64,000 bases of DNA from NCBI GenBank assembly GCA_002371615.1, contig DFGA01000050.1, positions 46,937 through 110,936 on the forward strand, in the 5' to 3' direction. The notes below the pieces were generated by a model, which saw nothing but the letters and a program-made list of their open reading frames with translations, was not told the DNA's origin and made no database searches. The number at the start of each line of letters is the position of its first letter. Position 1 is the first letter of the stretch. The position numbers and the translations under genes are program-made. Below are positions 44,966 to 54,374 of the stretch, one piece after another. The DNA is from Lachnospiraceae bacterium UBA3762. Its GTDB lineage: Bacteria > Bacillota > Clostridia > Lachnospirales > Lachnospiraceae.

Positions 44966-45907
44966 TTACTGCGTTTCGTCGGCATCTTCGGTATATCCCT
45001 CCCTGTAGAAAAGCGCTTTTACATAATCATCGATATCAAACCTCTGCAGATCCTCTATTCCTTCGCCTACACCGATATACTTAACCGGAATAGACAGTTC
45101 TGATGTAACAGCGATAGCCATTCCGCCCTTTGAACTGCCGTCCAGCTTTGTGATAACAACGCCAGACACATCGGTTGCTTCCTTAAACTCTCTTGCCTGA
45201 TTAACGGCATTTTGTCCGGTTGTTCCGTCGAGTACAAGAAGTGTTTCTTTGTATGCATCGGGATATTCGCGGTCGATTATCCTCTTCATCTTCTTGAGTT
45301 CTTCCATAAGGTTCTTCTTGTTGTTAAGGCGTCCCGCCGTATCGACAAGAAGAATGTCCGTATTCCTTGATTTTGCGGCGCTGACGGCATCAAATACCAC
45401 AGATGATGGATCCTGTCCGTCCTGTCCGGTAATAAAATCGGCTCCGCTCCTGTCGGCCCATACTCGCAGCTGCTCAAGGGCCGCGGCTCTGAATGTATCG
45501 GCTGCCGCTATCATAACCTTCTTGCCCTGACTGATATACTTCATGGCAAGTTTTCCGATAGTCGTGGTTTTACCGGCGCCATTCACGCCTACAACAAGAA
45601 CTACACTCTTTTTCTCTTCAAACTCATAGTCGGCAGGGCATTCGGCAAGCAGTTCCTTGACCTTTTTTATCATATGGGTCCCAAGTGCCTTGGGTTTTCT
45701 GATATGCTCGTAGTATTCGTCTCTTTTCAGTCCGTCTATGATGTTCTGTGTTGCGACAACCCCGATGTCCGATAAAATGAACAACTCTTCCAGGTCATCG
45801 TAAAAGTCATCATCTATAACGTCCCTGTCAAAGACTTCGGCAAGGTTGTCATCAAACTGTTTTCTTGTTTTGGAAAGTCCCGAAAATAATTTATCAAAAA
45901 AAGCCAT
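44966..45907 (-). CDS. ftsY: Signal recognition particle receptor FtsY
   Basis: The 313-residue GTPase has VVGVNGAGKTTTIGKLA, DTAGRLNNKKNLMEEL, TKLDGSSKGGMAI and GVGEGIEDLQRFD. The N-terminal A domain is very short, as in many Firmicutes. It docks Ffh-ribosome complexes (ffh at 29846) at the membrane. ATG at 45907 lies 1 nt after the smc stop. Confidence 0.97.
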   Translation of the reverse strand: MAFFDKLFSGLSKTRKQFDDNLAEVFDRDVIDDDFYDDLEELFILSDIGVVATQNIIDGLKRDEYYEHIRKPKALGTHMIKKVKELLAECPADYEFEEKKSVVLVVGVNGAGKTTTIGKLAMKYISQGKKVMIAAADTFRAAALEQLRVWADRSGADFITGQDGQDPSSVVFDAVSAAKSRNTDILLVDTAGRLNNKKNLMEELKKMKRIIDREYPDAYKETLLVLDGTTGQNAVNQAREFKEATDVSGVVITKLDGSSKGGMAIAVTSELSIPVKYIGVGEGIEDLQRFDIDDYVKALFYREGYTEDADETQ

Positions 45908-45909
45908 TA

Positions 45910-48900
45910 TCAATCATCCAAATCTTTGTCTATAAGGTTAACCGATACAAGTGCGGATACGCCCTTCTCCTGCATCGTGATACCATAGAGCCTGTCAGCT
46001 TTTTCCATGGTTCCTCTTCTGTGAGTAATAACTATAAACTGCGTATGCTCAGTAAGTTTGTTAAGATAGCCGGCAAATCTTCCGACATTCGACTCATCAA
46101 GCGCTGCCTCAATCTCGTCGAGAAGACAGAATGGTGAAGGCTTCAGGTTCTGTATTGCAAACAGGAGGGCAATAGCTGCAAGTGCCTTCTCACCGCCTGA
46201 CAGCATCAGCATATTCTGAAGTTTCTTGCCCGGAGGCTGTGCATTTATATTGATACCTGCCTCAAGTATATCTTCATCGTCATTGATCTTAAGTGTACCC
46301 GTACCGCCCCCAAACAGTTCCTTGAACACTTTGTTGAATTCTTCGGCAATAAGCTTGAAATTTGCTTCAAACTGTACACGCATCTGTTTATCCAGTTCTT
46401 CAAGGATTCCAAGAAGATCCTGTTCCGCGGTCACCAGATCGTCATGCTGTGTCTTGGTGAACGTGTACCTTTCCATGAGAACCCGGTAATCTTCAATTGC
46501 ATTTACGTTTACATCTCCGAGCTTGCGGATATCATCACGAAGTTTATAAATATTCTTGCGCATTGCCGGAGGATCATTAAGAGTTTCGTCGCGCATCTCG
46601 GCCGCATGTGAAAGCGTGATCTCATATTCATTCCACATATAATTTATACGGCTCTCCTGCTCGGCCTCCGTCTTCTCCTTCTGGGAATTCAGACGGTACA
46701 ATTCCTTGTCGAGGTCTGCGATCTTCTTCGAAATCTCCTCCCTTTTATCAAAGAACGACTTCTGTTTTGCCGTAAACTCTTCTTTACTTGCTATTGCCTC
46801 TTTCATGGCAACTTCATTTTCATCGGCATCTCCCTTTGATGCCTCTATCGTTTCTTTGATCTTGGTAATATTTTCTTCTTTTTCACCTATCTCGGCTTCG
46901 GTATCTTTAATGCTGTTGCCTACTTCAAGAAGTTCCGTCTTCAAGTGTTCAATTTCGGCACGGACTCTCTCGACATTCTGTCTTGCAAAATCCTGCTTCT
47001 GTTTTTCTTTTGTAACTTCCAGATCAAGATCAGTCTTCGCAAACACCTTCTCGGTCTCTATATCGCGAAGCTTTTCAAGCTTCTCACCTGCTGCGTTTAT
47101 CGCGGCATTGAGTTCTTCCTCGGACTTCTCCGATGCGGCAAGTTCTTCCTTGGCTTTGCTCTCGTCTGTTGTGATCCCTTCGGCCGCCGCTTTCATCTGG
47201 GCAAATTCGGTCTCGAGATTTGCATGATCCGCTATCATCTCTTCCTTGTGCTTGTTGGCAGCATCAACATTGAGTTGTGCGGTATTTTGCTGGATGTACA
47301 GTTCCTGAAGTTTTGCCTTGAATTCCTCTATATCGGAACGAAGTTTCTGTCTCTCATCCTTGGTCTTATCGATCTCATCCATGATCGATTCTATATTATG
47401 AAGGCCCTTCTTTGCTTCCGCCTCCAGAGACTCTATCTCCCTCTTTCTTCCGAGAAGATTGGATGCATTCTTAAACGATCCGCCGGCAAGAGCACCGCCG
47501 GGAGTTAAGTATTCACCCTCAAGTGTCACAATACGGAGTGTATAGTTATACTCCTTGGCAAGCTTAAGTGCATTCTCAACATTATCCATAACAATAATGG
47601 CACCAAGAAGCTGGCTGATCACGTCCTCATATTCCGGTTTGGAACTGACAAGCTCATTTGCCATTCCGATAAAGCCAGTGGCATTCCTGACTTCCGGTTT
47701 ATCGAATTCACCTCTGTTCCGTGTCGTTGTAAGCGGAAGGAAAGTCGCTCTTCCGGCCTTGTTGTCCTTCAGATACTGAATGAGCTTTCTGGCAACATGC
47801 TCATCTTTGGTTACGATATTCTGAATATTGCCGCCAAGAGCAGTCTCGATGGCAGTCTCATACCTGTCCTCAACCTGCATTATATCGGCTACAACACCTA
47901 TAATGCCCGCAACCTTGCCTTTTTGTTCCATGACACGCTTAATACTGCTTCCGTAGCCGTCATACCGTTCCGCAAGGTTCTTTAAAGTATCAAGTTTTGA
48001 TTTTATCCCGTGATACGACAGCTGCGCATCGCCAAGTTTTCTGTCGAGTTCTTCAAGCTTTGTCCGAAAATCACCCAGCTTTTCTTCCATGGACTCACGC
48101 TTTGAATCCGTGGACTGTATCTCGGCACATATCGTATTAAGTTCAAGAGTCAGAGCATTTACAAGTGTATCCTGCTCAGCCTCCTCACTCTTTGCTCCGA
48201 TAAGTTTTGACTGGATCTCTGCCTCGCGGATCCTCGTCTGCTCAAGCATTGTTCCGAACTGTCCGAGCTTGGTCTTGATACCGGCTCTTTCATTAAGAAG
48301 CTCAATTATAAGATTCTTGTTCTTCTCGACAATACTGTTTTCTTCTTCAATCTCGGCCTGCAGTTTTTCAAGTTCCGCTACGGCTTCATCTCTTTTTTGG
48401 ATAAGTTCGTCGCATCCTTTGTCAAGAGTTGTCTGTTCGGCAACAAGCCTTTCGGCCTCTGATTCCCTGGAGGCAATATCATCATTTAATGTCTTCTGCC
48501 TTGCCCTGTAATGATCTGCGGATATATTGGCGGAATTGATTTTCTCTTTAAGGACATTTATCTCGCCCTCCAGTTTTTCCTTAAGCAGACTGTTTGCCGA
48601 AAGTTTCTGGCGCTTTTCTTCGATCTGTGCATCAAGTTCAGCGATCTTCGCCTCAATATCCCCGTACTCTTCTTTTAACTTATCATTTTCCCCGTTTGCC
48701 GCCTCAAGATCTGTTGTGGCAATACCTATCTTGTTTTCGCAGTCCGTAAGCGCAGCCTTGGCATTCTCACTGTCAATAAGGAAAATATTGACATCAAGCT
48801 TCTTTAACTCTTCCTTCATCTGAAGGTAATTTCTGGCAACCTCCGACTGTTTCTCAAGCGGTTCAACCTGTCGCTCGAGTTCGCTCAGTATATCGGAAAC

Positions 48901-49470
48901 ACGCACTAGATTGGCGCGTTCCTGTTCGAGTTTTTTGAGGGCTGTTGCTTTCCTTCTCTTAAACTTTACAATTCCCGCCGCCTCATCAAACAACTCCCTT
49001 CGCTCTTCGGGCTTACCCGACAGTATCCTGTCGATCTGACCCTGACCGATAATAGAATATCCTTCCTTACCGATACCTGTATCGTAAAACATCTCGGCAA
49101 CATCTTTGAGTCTGCATGTTGTACCGTTTATAAGATATTCACTTTCGCCGGAACGGTATACACGCCGCGCAACCGTAACTTCCTCGTAATCTGTAGGAAG
49201 CGCATGATCGGAATTATCAAGGGTGATGGCAACATAAGCATACCCCATCGGCTTACGCATTTCGGTACCCGAAAAGATGATATCCTGCATTGAAGATCCT
49301 CGAAGCTGCTTGGCACTCTGCTCCCCAAGAACCCACCTTACCGCATCGGCAACATTACTCTTTCCGGATCCGTTCGGTCCGACAATAGCGGTTATTCCAT
49401 TATGAAATTCAAAATTGATCTTGTTTGCAAAGGATTTGAATCCCTGCACTTCAATGTTTTTTAAATACAT
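45910..49470 (-). CDS. smc: Chromosome partition protein SMC
   Basis: The 1186-residue ATPase has Walker A in AIVGPNGSGKSNVADAVRWV, two long coiled coils, a hinge at about 500-660 (RYDGYGSSIKRVMEQKGKVA split; LTPGGALAGGSF), and the C-terminal signature LMLSGGEKALAAIALLFAI with Walker B FCLLDEIEAALDE. It compacts and segregates the chromosome with ScpA/ScpB. Its ATG overlaps the rnc stop as TAATG. Confidence 0.98.
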   Translation of the reverse strand: MYLKNIEVQGFKSFANKINFEFHNGITAIVGPNGSGKSNVADAVRWVLGEQSAKQLRGSSMQDIIFSGTEMRKPMGYAYVAITLDNSDHALPTDYEEVTVARRVYRSGESEYLINGTTCRLKDVAEMFYDTGIGKEGYSIIGQGQIDRILSGKPEERRELFDEAAGIVKFKRRKATALKKLEQERANLVRVSDILSELERQVEPLEKQSEVARNYLQMKEELKKLDVNIFLIDSENAKAALTDCENKIGIATTDLEAANGENDKLKEEYGDIEAKIAELDAQIEEKRQKLSANSLLKEKLEGEINVLKEKINSANISADHYRARQKTLNDDIASRESEAERLVAEQTTLDKGCDELIQKRDEAVAELEKLQAEIEEENSIVEKNKNLIIELLNERAGIKTKLGQFGTMLEQTRIREAEIQSKLIGAKSEEAEQDTLVNALTLELNTICAEIQSTDSKRESMEEKLGDFRTKLEELDRKLGDAQLSYHGIKSKLDTLKNLAERYDGYGSSIKRVMEQKGKVAGIIGVVADIMQVEDRYETAIETALGGNIQNIVTKDEHVARKLIQYLKDNKAGRATFLPLTTTRNRGEFDKPEVRNATGFIGMANELVSSKPEYEDVISQLLGAIIVMDNVENALKLAKEYNYTLRIVTLEGEYLTPGGALAGGSFKNASNLLGRKREIESLEAEAKKGLHNIESIMDEIDKTKDERQKLRSDIEEFKAKLQELYIQQNTAQLNVDAANKHKEEMIADHANLETEFAQMKAAAEGITTDESKAKEELAASEKSEEELNAAINAAGEKLEKLRDIETEKVFAKTDLDLEVTKEKQKQDFARQNVERVRAEIEHLKTELLEVGNSIKDTEAEIGEKEENITKIKETIEASKGDADENEVAMKEAIASKEEFTAKQKSFFDKREEISKKIADLDKELYRLNSQKEKTEAEQESRINYMWNEYEITLSHAAEMRDETLNDPPAMRKNIYKLRDDIRKLGDVNVNAIEDYRVLMERYTFTKTQHDDLVTAEQDLLGILEELDKQMRVQFEANFKLIAEEFNKVFKELFGGGTGTLKINDDEDILEAGININAQPPGKKLQNMLMLSGGEKALAAIALLFAIQNLKPSPFCLLDEIEAALDESNVGRFAGYLNKLTEHTQFIVITHRRGTMEKADRLYGITMQEKGVSALVSVNLIDKDLDD

Positions 49471-50174
49471 TAAAATCTCTCCGTACGGTTAAGATGCTTA
49501 ACCAATATGGCATACGCCGCACCCTGCTGGGCGGCCTTCTTGCTTTTTGCGGTTGCCTCCTCCGAGATCCTCCCGTCAAGAACAGCACGCATAACATAAT
49601 CCCGGTCATGGGACGGTCCCAGTTCCGCAACCGGTATATATTCCAGGCTCATTCCGTGATCCTGTGCATATTCCTGCAATATTGTCTTGGCGTCTACAAA
49701 TTCTATCTTCTTCTCATAATCCGACAGCACAAATCTGTATATAAATGCTTTTGCAGCATCCATTCCGCCGTCCAGATATATAGCGCCTATTATCGCTTCA
49801 AAAACATCAGAGACAATGGAATCTCTCCCGCGTCCTCCGCTTTTCTCCTCACCCTTACCCAGCAATACGTACCGGCCAAGGTCAAAACCCTCTCTGGCAC
49901 AGTATGCGAGGGTCGGTTCGCAAACAATGGCGGCCCTTAGCTTTGTCATCTCTCCTTCGTGCATTTCGGGATGATTCCGATACAGAAAATCACTTACCGT
50001 AAGTTCGAGCACCGCATCACCTAGGAATTCCGTCCGCTCGTAATCATCATGTTTGTTAAGTTTTAACTCATTCACGTAGGAACTGTGAGACAGGGCTTTT
50101 ACGAGAAAATCACTGTTTTGAAAATCATACCCGATGAGCTTTTGCAGTTCTGTAAAACCGCTTTCATTATTCAT
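49470..50174 (-). CDS. rnc: Ribonuclease III
   Basis: The 234-residue enzyme has the RNase III signature ERTEFLGDAVLELTVSDFLY and the catalytic DVFEAIIGAIYLDGG, followed by a dsRNA-binding domain (ILQEYAQDHGMSLEYIPV, KSKKAAQQGAAYAIL). It processes rRNA precursors and double-stranded RNA. The start has GGAG upstream and lies 36 nt after the acpP terminator. Confidence 0.97.
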   Translation of the reverse strand: MNNESGFTELQKLIGYDFQNSDFLVKALSHSSYVNELKLNKHDDYERTEFLGDAVLELTVSDFLYRNHPEMHEGEMTKLRAAIVCEPTLAYCAREGFDLGRYVLLGKGEEKSGGRGRDSIVSDVFEAIIGAIYLDGGMDAAKAFIYRFVLSDYEKKIEFVDAKTILQEYAQDHGMSLEYIPVAELGPSHDRDYVMRAVLDGRISEEATAKSKKAAQQGAAYAILVKHLNRTERF

Positions 50175-50190
50175 GTATAACTCCGCACCG

Positions 50191-50238
50191 ATTATACAGG
50201 CAACGTATAAATAGAGTTCCGCTTATCCGGAACTCTAT
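50191..50238 (-). terminator. acpP terminator with overlapping candidate rnc promoter
   Basis: On the minus strand an 11-bp stem (ATAGAGTTCCG / CGGAACTCTAT, 50211-50238) 27 nt after acpP is followed by TTATACGTT, a weak T-run. Just beyond lies an extended -10 element TGTATAAT (-10 hexamer 50196-50191), whose -35 position would fall inside the stem. Transcription would begin at the rnc SD, so promoter activity is uncertain. Confidence 0.55.
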
Positions 50239-50265
50239 CCGCCGAATACCCATATTATTGTTTAT

Positions 50266-50496
50266 TTAGCTGATTGCGTTCCTGATCTGCTCTATCGCAT
50301 CCGCAACAGTTACGATAGACTCGGCATCATCAACATTTATCTCAATATCAAACTCTTCTTCGACTCCCATAATGATCTGGTAAACATCAAGAGAATCTGC
50401 TCCGAGATCGTCAATGAATTTCGTATCCATGGTGATCTCGCTAACATCAACGTTAAGTACCTCTGTGATGATTTTTTTCAGCTTTTCAAGTTCCAT
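50266..50496 (-). CDS. acpP: Acyl carrier protein
   Basis: The 76-residue acidic protein has the phosphopantetheine attachment motif GADSLDVYQIIMGVEEEFDI. It carries acyl chains for fatty-acid and phospholipid synthesis. It follows plsX by 14 nt, and AAGGG precedes the ATG. Confidence 0.98.
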   Translation of the reverse strand: MELEKLKKIITEVLNVDVSEITMDTKFIDDLGADSLDVYQIIMGVEEEFDIEINVDDAESIVTVADAIEQIRNAIS

Positions 50497-50510
50497 AATA
50501 CTAACCCTTT

Positions 50511-51521
50511 CTATTCATCCTTTATAATTATCTTATCAGCAATACGCTGATTGATATTTTGCTCTTTAAAAGTAACGCATTGCATGATGGCATTCGACAC
50601 TTCCTTGGCTGTTGCATTTCCGTGGACCTTCACTACAAGACCATTAAGTCCCAGAAGCGGCGCCCCGCCATATTCGGTTGCGTCAAAAGTCTTCATAACA
50701 CCTTTAAGCGACGGCTTGATCAAAAGTCCTCCGATCTTACCGAGAGTACTACTCATCAGAGCACCCTTTATGGACTTTAAAATCATCTTACCGACACCTT
50801 CGTACATCTTCAGGATAACATTTCCAACAAATGCCTCGCAGACAATAACATCTGCTCCCCCGTTAGGTATCTCCCGGGCTTCTATCGAACCGTTAAAGTT
50901 GATATCCGGACAATTCTTAAGAAGAGGGAATGTCTCCTTGACAAGCATGTTGCCCTTTTCTTCCTCGGCGCCGATATTAACTATTGCGACTCTCGGATTT
51001 TTAACACCGATAACATGTTCCATGTATATGGAGCCCATCTTGGCAAACTGTACGAGATGTGAGCTTCTGGCATCCACATTGGCTCCGCAGTCTATTATAA
51101 GCGATACACCTTTGGGGGTTGTTGAAGGTATAAGCGGTGCAAGGGGCGGACGCTCCACTCCCTTAATACGGCCTACGATAAGCTGTCCTCCCACAAGAAT
51201 AGCACCTGATGATCCGGCAGATACAAATGCATCCGCTTTCTTCTCTTTGACAAGGTTAAGGCCCTTTACTATAGACGATTCCTTCTTCCGCCTTATTGCC
51301 ATAACCGGTGCTTCCTCGGTTGATATAACCTCCTGGGCATCAACAATCTCTAAACGGTCACGGGGATAATCACACCCCTCAAGCTCAGCCTTAATATCGG
51401 CCTCACGTCCGCACAGGGTTATTTTGATTGATTGTGAACCTTTAAGGGCCTCTATTGCCCCTTTAACTATTTCCCCGGGCGCATTATCGCCGCCCATAGC
51501 GTCAAGTACAACGTGTACCAT
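50511..51521 (-). CDS. plsX: Phosphate acyltransferase PlsX
   Basis: PlsX makes acyl-phosphate from acyl-ACP for glycerol-3-phosphate acylation. The 336-residue protein has VVLDAMGGDNAPGEIVKGAIEA split, SAGSSGAILVGG, and CEAFVGNVILKMYEGVG. AGGAG lies before the ATG. It sits in the usual rpmF-plsX-acpP order, but rpmF has its own terminator. Confidence 0.97.
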   Translation of the reverse strand: MVHVVLDAMGGDNAPGEIVKGAIEALKGSQSIKITLCGREADIKAELEGCDYPRDRLEIVDAQEVISTEEAPVMAIRRKKESSIVKGLNLVKEKKADAFVSAGSSGAILVGGQLIVGRIKGVERPPLAPLIPSTTPKGVSLIIDCGANVDARSSHLVQFAKMGSIYMEHVIGVKNPRVAIVNIGAEEEKGNMLVKETFPLLKNCPDINFNGSIEAREIPNGGADVIVCEAFVGNVILKMYEGVGKMILKSIKGALMSSTLGKIGGLLIKPSLKGVMKTFDATEYGGAPLLGLNGLVVKVHGNATAKEVSNAIMQCVTFKEQNINQRIADKIIIKDE

Positions 51522-51613
51522 TATCTTCTCCTATTGTATAGTGAACGAATATAATCTGTTCAAACTTATAATACTATACAAGACCCACAGACAAAAAGCA
51601 AATAAAAAAAGAT

Positions 51614-51640
51614 ACAAAAAAACCACGGGATATCCCGTGG
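51614..51640 (-). terminator. Terminator of rpmF
   Basis: An 18-bp self-complementary palindrome (CCACGGGATATCCCGTGG, 51623-51640) is followed on the minus strand by seven T. It lies 18 nt after the rpmF stop. Confidence 0.9.
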
Positions 51641-51657
51641 TATTTGTCGTATAATGA

Positions 51658-51837
51658 TCAATCCTGACTGATGATCTCTTTCTTATTATAAGAACCGCAT
51701 GCCTTGCATACTCTGTGGGGTACCATAAGCGCACCGCACTTGCTGCACTTTACAAGCGTAGGAGCAGACATTTTCCAGTTTGCTCTTCTTTTATCTCTTC
51801 TTCCTTTGGAAGATTTATTCTTTGGACAGATCGACAT
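51658..51837 (-). CDS. rpmF: 50S ribosomal protein L32
   Basis: ATG at 51837, 8 nt after AAAGGAGG, gives 59 residues: MSICPKNKSSKGRRDKRRAN, then the zinc-binding CSKCG and CKACG pairs. The four cysteines mark the Zn-containing form of L32. It is expressed from a near-consensus promoter and ends at its own terminator. Confidence 0.97.
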   Translation of the reverse strand: MSICPKNKSSKGRRDKRRANWKMSAPTLVKCSKCGALMVPHRVCKACGSYNKKEIISQD

Positions 51838-51896
51838 TGCTAACACCTCCTTTGTATATAATTAAAGGATTTAACGTTATTTTGACGTACTTGTGA

Positions 51897-51925
51897 ATTG
51901 TACAAGGGATTGGAGTGTTTGTCAA
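51897..51925 (-). promoter_or_regulatory. Sigma-A promoter of rpmF
   Basis: TTGACA (51925-51920), 17 bp, TACAAT (51902-51897) on the minus strand. The predicted start near 51890 gives a leader of about 53 nt before the rpmF ATG. Confidence 0.85.
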
Positions 51926-51960
51926 TACACTATTTTTATTTTTCACTTCAAGGCCCCTAT

Positions 51961-52962
51961 CTACAATAATTGTGCCTGCACAGCAGTAAGCGCAACTACA
52001 CCCACAATATCATCGGCATTGCAGCCTCTGGACAGATCATTAACGGGTCTGGCCAATCCCTGAAGCATGGGACCATACGCCTCCGCTTTGGCAAGACGCT
52101 CAACAAGTTTGTATCCGATGTTGCCTGCATCAAGGTTAGGGAAAATCAGCACATTTGCCATTCCACCTATCTCCGAATCAGGCGATTTTGCCCTTGATAC
52201 CGAAGGTATGATAGCTGCATCGGCCTGAAGTTCTCCGTCAAGCAAAAGCTGGGGATATTTTTCTTTGGCGATCGCAGTAGCATTTGCAACCTTATCAACA
52301 AGCGGATGCTTGGCACTTCCCTTCGTCGAATGTGAAAGCATCGCAATTATAGGCTTGGCGCCTACAAGTGATGTGAAGCTCTTTGCCGAAGTATTGGCAA
52401 TACTTGCAAGTTCTTCGGATGTGGGATCCTGATTAAGTCCGCAATCCGCAAACAGAAATGTTCCGTTCTCGCCGAGGTCGCAGTTCGGAACATCAAGGAT
52501 AAAGAAGCCTGATACAAGATCCACACCCGGTGCTGTACGAAGTATCTGAAGTGAAGGGCGCAAAACATCTGCTGTAGCATGACAGGCCCCGGCAACCATT
52601 CCGTCGGCATCATTCATCTTTACCATCATAACGCCCCACATCAGATTGTCCGTGCGCAGCCTCTCTCTTGCCTTCTCAAGCGTCATACCCTTCTTCTCGC
52701 GAAGTTCGAATAACTTCTGCGCATATTCTTCGAACTTATCACTTGTCTCGGGATCTACAACTTTGATCTTGGACAGATCCACTTCAAGCCATCTGGCACC
52801 GTCCATGATCTTCTCTTCCTTCCCGATCATGATAAGATCAGCTATACCCTCTTCAAGAATCTTCGCAGCGGCAATAAGCGATCTTCTGTCATTGCTCTCA
52901 GGCAATACTATGGTCTTGACGTCCTGTTTTGCACGTTCTTTGATATTTTCAATAAAATTCAT
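51961..52962 (-). CDS. pta: Phosphate acetyltransferase
   Basis: Pta converts acetyl-CoA and phosphate to acetyl-phosphate. The 333-residue enzyme has VLPESNDRRSLIAAAKIL, DGMVAGACHATADVLRP, MLSHSTKGSAKHPLV and NVLIFPNLDAGNIGYKLVER. ATG at 52962 follows GGGAGGG; the frame remains open to 53082, but those codons are non-coding in appearance. The usual partner ackA is not next to it; tmcAL lies upstream. A TTGTAT, 17 bp, TATATT promoter candidate is present around 53050-53085. Confidence 0.96.
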   Translation of the reverse strand: MNFIENIKERAKQDVKTIVLPESNDRRSLIAAAKILEEGIADLIMIGKEEKIMDGARWLEVDLSKIKVVDPETSDKFEEYAQKLFELREKKGMTLEKARERLRTDNLMWGVMMVKMNDADGMVAGACHATADVLRPSLQILRTAPGVDLVSGFFILDVPNCDLGENGTFLFADCGLNQDPTSEELASIANTSAKSFTSLVGAKPIIAMLSHSTKGSAKHPLVDKVANATAIAKEKYPQLLLDGELQADAAIIPSVSRAKSPDSEIGGMANVLIFPNLDAGNIGYKLVERLAKAEAYGPMLQGLARPVNDLSRGCNADDIVGVVALTAVQAQLL

Positions 52963-53125
52963 TGTAACCCTCCCGTTCGCATATATATGAAGTTTCCCAA
53001 ACCCCGACTGATAATACGAATTGCTCTGTTTCTTCGAAAGATTTGACCCTATTATATAATATATACCCCTGTAAAATTGCATACAAGAACAAAATCATTA
53101 AGTTCTTGTGCTAAATCAGAAACAA

Positions 53126-54367
53126 TCAGATGATAACGACCTCGCGTGTAAAATCATGTGCCGGTGCTTTGCCGAACTTAAACACTGCAGCCATATCGTA
53201 CATATTAGCGGCCCGAATATCCTGATTGAAGTAATACATTGCCTCATCATCGAGTATAGATCCCGCATCGGCAGCTTTACTTATGACGGGAATCACGCAC
53301 GTCTCCTTGATTTGTGTAAGAAGAGCTGCGGAAGACTGTCTGAAGCCGAGTATCCTGATATATGATACCTCGCAGTCCTCCAGGCAATCGGCATAATCGG
53401 ATTTTCTGATTCCCAGAAGGATATGCAGAATAGCCCGGTACACCCTGCTCTTCGTATATTCCTTGGAATGAACCAGATTTACAAACTCTTCATAACCGGT
53501 ATATTTTGCGAAACTGCTTCTGATACGTCCTGCAATATTCTCGGACACATCCATGTAATCCGTAAGGCTTATGGCATCTTCCTCATCCTCAATCGTCTTA
53601 GCAAGCAGCGTATGCAGCTGAATGGAAAAATCATTTAAGCCTATCGGAAACGACTGATTTGCAATGCCTTGCAGATTACGATACACATATTTCGGGACAA
53701 GATGCGCAAAATTCTCTTTTTTATCTATCTTTCGTCTTACAGCAAGTGCTGAATATGCATTCCCTGACGGATCGTTATAGTCCCCTCCTGTCCTCTTTAT
53801 ACATACCGTTTCTATATCCGATTCCATCATGTCAAGAGATTTGATGTAACGGACGGCAAGCATGTCATTTGGAGCAAATTCATTGCCGGTAACAGTTGAG
53901 TAAGCTTTGGCATATGACATTCCTTCGCGAAGGAGTTGTGATATCTTATAATTCCTGGAAGTAGCCGAATCGGCTCCTTGAGATAAGATATGAAGTCCGG
54001 GATTATCTTCTTCCGACAGTCCCGCAAGCGAGCGCAGCATATTCAAATCCCCGCATTCACTTCCGAATACTATGCAATCTACGCATCCCATATCGACAAC
54101 AGCGGACACCGCGCCCTGGGCAAAATAGTCTGCCGAAGCTGTCGCATACATTACAGGGAGTTCAACTACCAGATCTGCCCCGCCCATAAGAGCCTGCTTT
54201 GCTCTTGAGTATTTATCGCATATCGCAGGGAGACCGCGTTGCACAAAATCCCCACTCATAACCGCGACAATATAATCTGCTCCGGTAAGCCCTCTGGCTT
54301 CCCGGAGCAGATATTCATGTCCGTTATGAAACGGATTAAGTTCGCAAATGCACGCGCATATCTTCAT
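53126..54367 (-). CDS. tmcAL: tRNA(Met) cytidine acetate ligase (YlbM)
   Basis: TmcAL makes N4-acetylcytidine at the wobble position of elongator tRNA-Met from acetate and ATP. The 413-residue protein has the nucleotidyltransferase motif ELNPFHNGHEYLLREA, AVMSGDFVQRGLPAICDKYSRA split, and DLVVELPVMYATASADYFA. It is transcribed towards pta with a gap of about 160 bp. Both enzymes touch acetate metabolism, which may or may not be meaningful. Confidence 0.94.
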   Translation of the reverse strand: MKICACICELNPFHNGHEYLLREARGLTGADYIVAVMSGDFVQRGLPAICDKYSRAKQALMGGADLVVELPVMYATASADYFAQGAVSAVVDMGCVDCIVFGSECGDLNMLRSLAGLSEEDNPGLHILSQGADSATSRNYKISQLLREGMSYAKAYSTVTGNEFAPNDMLAVRYIKSLDMMESDIETVCIKRTGGDYNDPSGNAYSALAVRRKIDKKENFAHLVPKYVYRNLQGIANQSFPIGLNDFSIQLHTLLAKTIEDEEDAISLTDYMDVSENIAGRIRSSFAKYTGYEEFVNLVHSKEYTKSRVYRAILHILLGIRKSDYADCLEDCEVSYIRILGFRQSSAALLTQIKETCVIPVISKAADAGSILDDEAMYYFNQDIRAANMYDMAAVFKFGKAPAHDFTREVVII

Positions 54368-54374
54368 TTACAGT

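Noticed and set aside
50551..51369. A 272-codon plus-strand frame opposite plsX
   Set aside because: PlsX is certain on the minus strand; the frame is its shadow.
51535..51563. TTGAAC-17-TATACA as the plsX promoter
   Set aside because: Transcription from it would start inside the plsX SD; another promoter further upstream is more likely.
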